From the NCBI GenBank assembly GCA_000431155.1, contig HF985651.1, positions 135,652-187,674 of the forward strand: a DNA stretch of 52,023 nt, given 5' to 3'. Position numbers and translations under genes: made by a program. This document shows, in pieces, positions 51,985 through 52,023 of the stretch (within the stretch, counting starts at the first letter, position 1; each line of letters begins with the position of its first letter). The stretch is from Bacteroides sp. CAG:927. Its GTDB lineage: Bacteria; Bacteroidota; Bacteroidia; Bacteroidales; Muribaculaceae. Below the pieces are notes generated by a model, which did no database searches, had not been told where the DNA came from, and worked only from the letters and a program-made list of their open reading frames with translations.

Positions 51985-52023
51985 AATTACAATACTTCGG
52001 TTATTTTTTAGTGGCTCCGAGGA

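Overview
The window looks like a Bacteroidales chromosome, most likely from the gut family Muribaculaceae or a close relative. The evidence is the recurring Bacteroidetes-type promoter (TTTG, 19-20 bases, then TAnnTTTG) in front of many genes, lipobox lipoproteins, a GH92 mannosidase, a GH109-type protein, DPP-IV, type-2 PyrF and a SulP transporter. The family-level placement is an inference from gene content. There are 50 protein-coding genes, one of them broken by a frameshift. I found no rRNA, tRNA, CRISPR array or insertion sequence.

Layout. 0-4.3 kb (minus): a GH109-type oxidoreductase/glycosidase, then dCMP deaminase, a CtpA-like S41 protease and 5-formyltetrahydrofolate cyclo-ligase in one run. 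4.6-6.5 kb: an ECF sigma factor convergent with RmuC. 6.5-12.3 kb (plus): a cell-wall operon of alpha/beta hydrolase, membrane-fused MurF-like ligase, D-Ala-D-Ala ligase, EamA transporter and a frameshifted DUF418 protein. 12.3-18.3 kb (minus): hexapeptide acetyltransferase, a YdbS/YdbT-like PH pair, Pgk, PyrF and release factor 1. 18.4-30.6 kb: a small secreted protein (minus), then on the plus strand trigger factor, a GH92 mannosidase, ClpP, ClpX, RecQ, FtsE, aspartate kinase and diaminopimelate decarboxylase. 30.6-32.8 kb (minus): a 78-residue protein followed by the agmatine-to-putrescine enzymes AguA and AguB. 32.9-35.2 kb (plus): DUF4136 lipoprotein, secreted alpha/beta hydrolase and Fe-type superoxide dismutase. 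35.4-40 kb (minus): a tiny low-complexity lipoprotein, SulP transporter, RsgA, DUF2582 winged-helix protein and a TPR protein. A PepSY-like lipoprotein follows on the plus strand.

40.4-50.2 kb is a tightly packed six-gene minus-strand operon. In transcription order it encodes a receiver/PEP-binding-domain protein, a coiled-coil protein ending in a sliding-clamp-binding peptide (QLSLF), DPP-IV, an unknown membrane protein, MiaA and a lipoprotein. The 5' part of the coiled-coil gene holds a cluster of five TGTTCCAC/GTGGAACA octamers, one of them part of a near-perfect ParB-binding (parS) 16-mer. Together with the clamp motif this is the most interesting spot in the window.

50.4-52.0 kb is visibly AT-richer and looks acquired. 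It encodes a protein of unknown function and an EVE-HNH protein that resembles modification-dependent (type IV) restriction endonucleases.

How the genes work together: most of the window is housekeeping, covering protein quality control (Tig, ClpXP), lysine/DAP and peptidoglycan precursor synthesis (LysC, LysA, Ddl, MurF-like), nucleotide and one-carbon metabolism, and translation (RF1, RsgA, MiaA). Accessory functions sit between these blocks: glycan degradation, putrescine synthesis, secreted and lipid-anchored proteins, and the restriction-like pair at the right edge.
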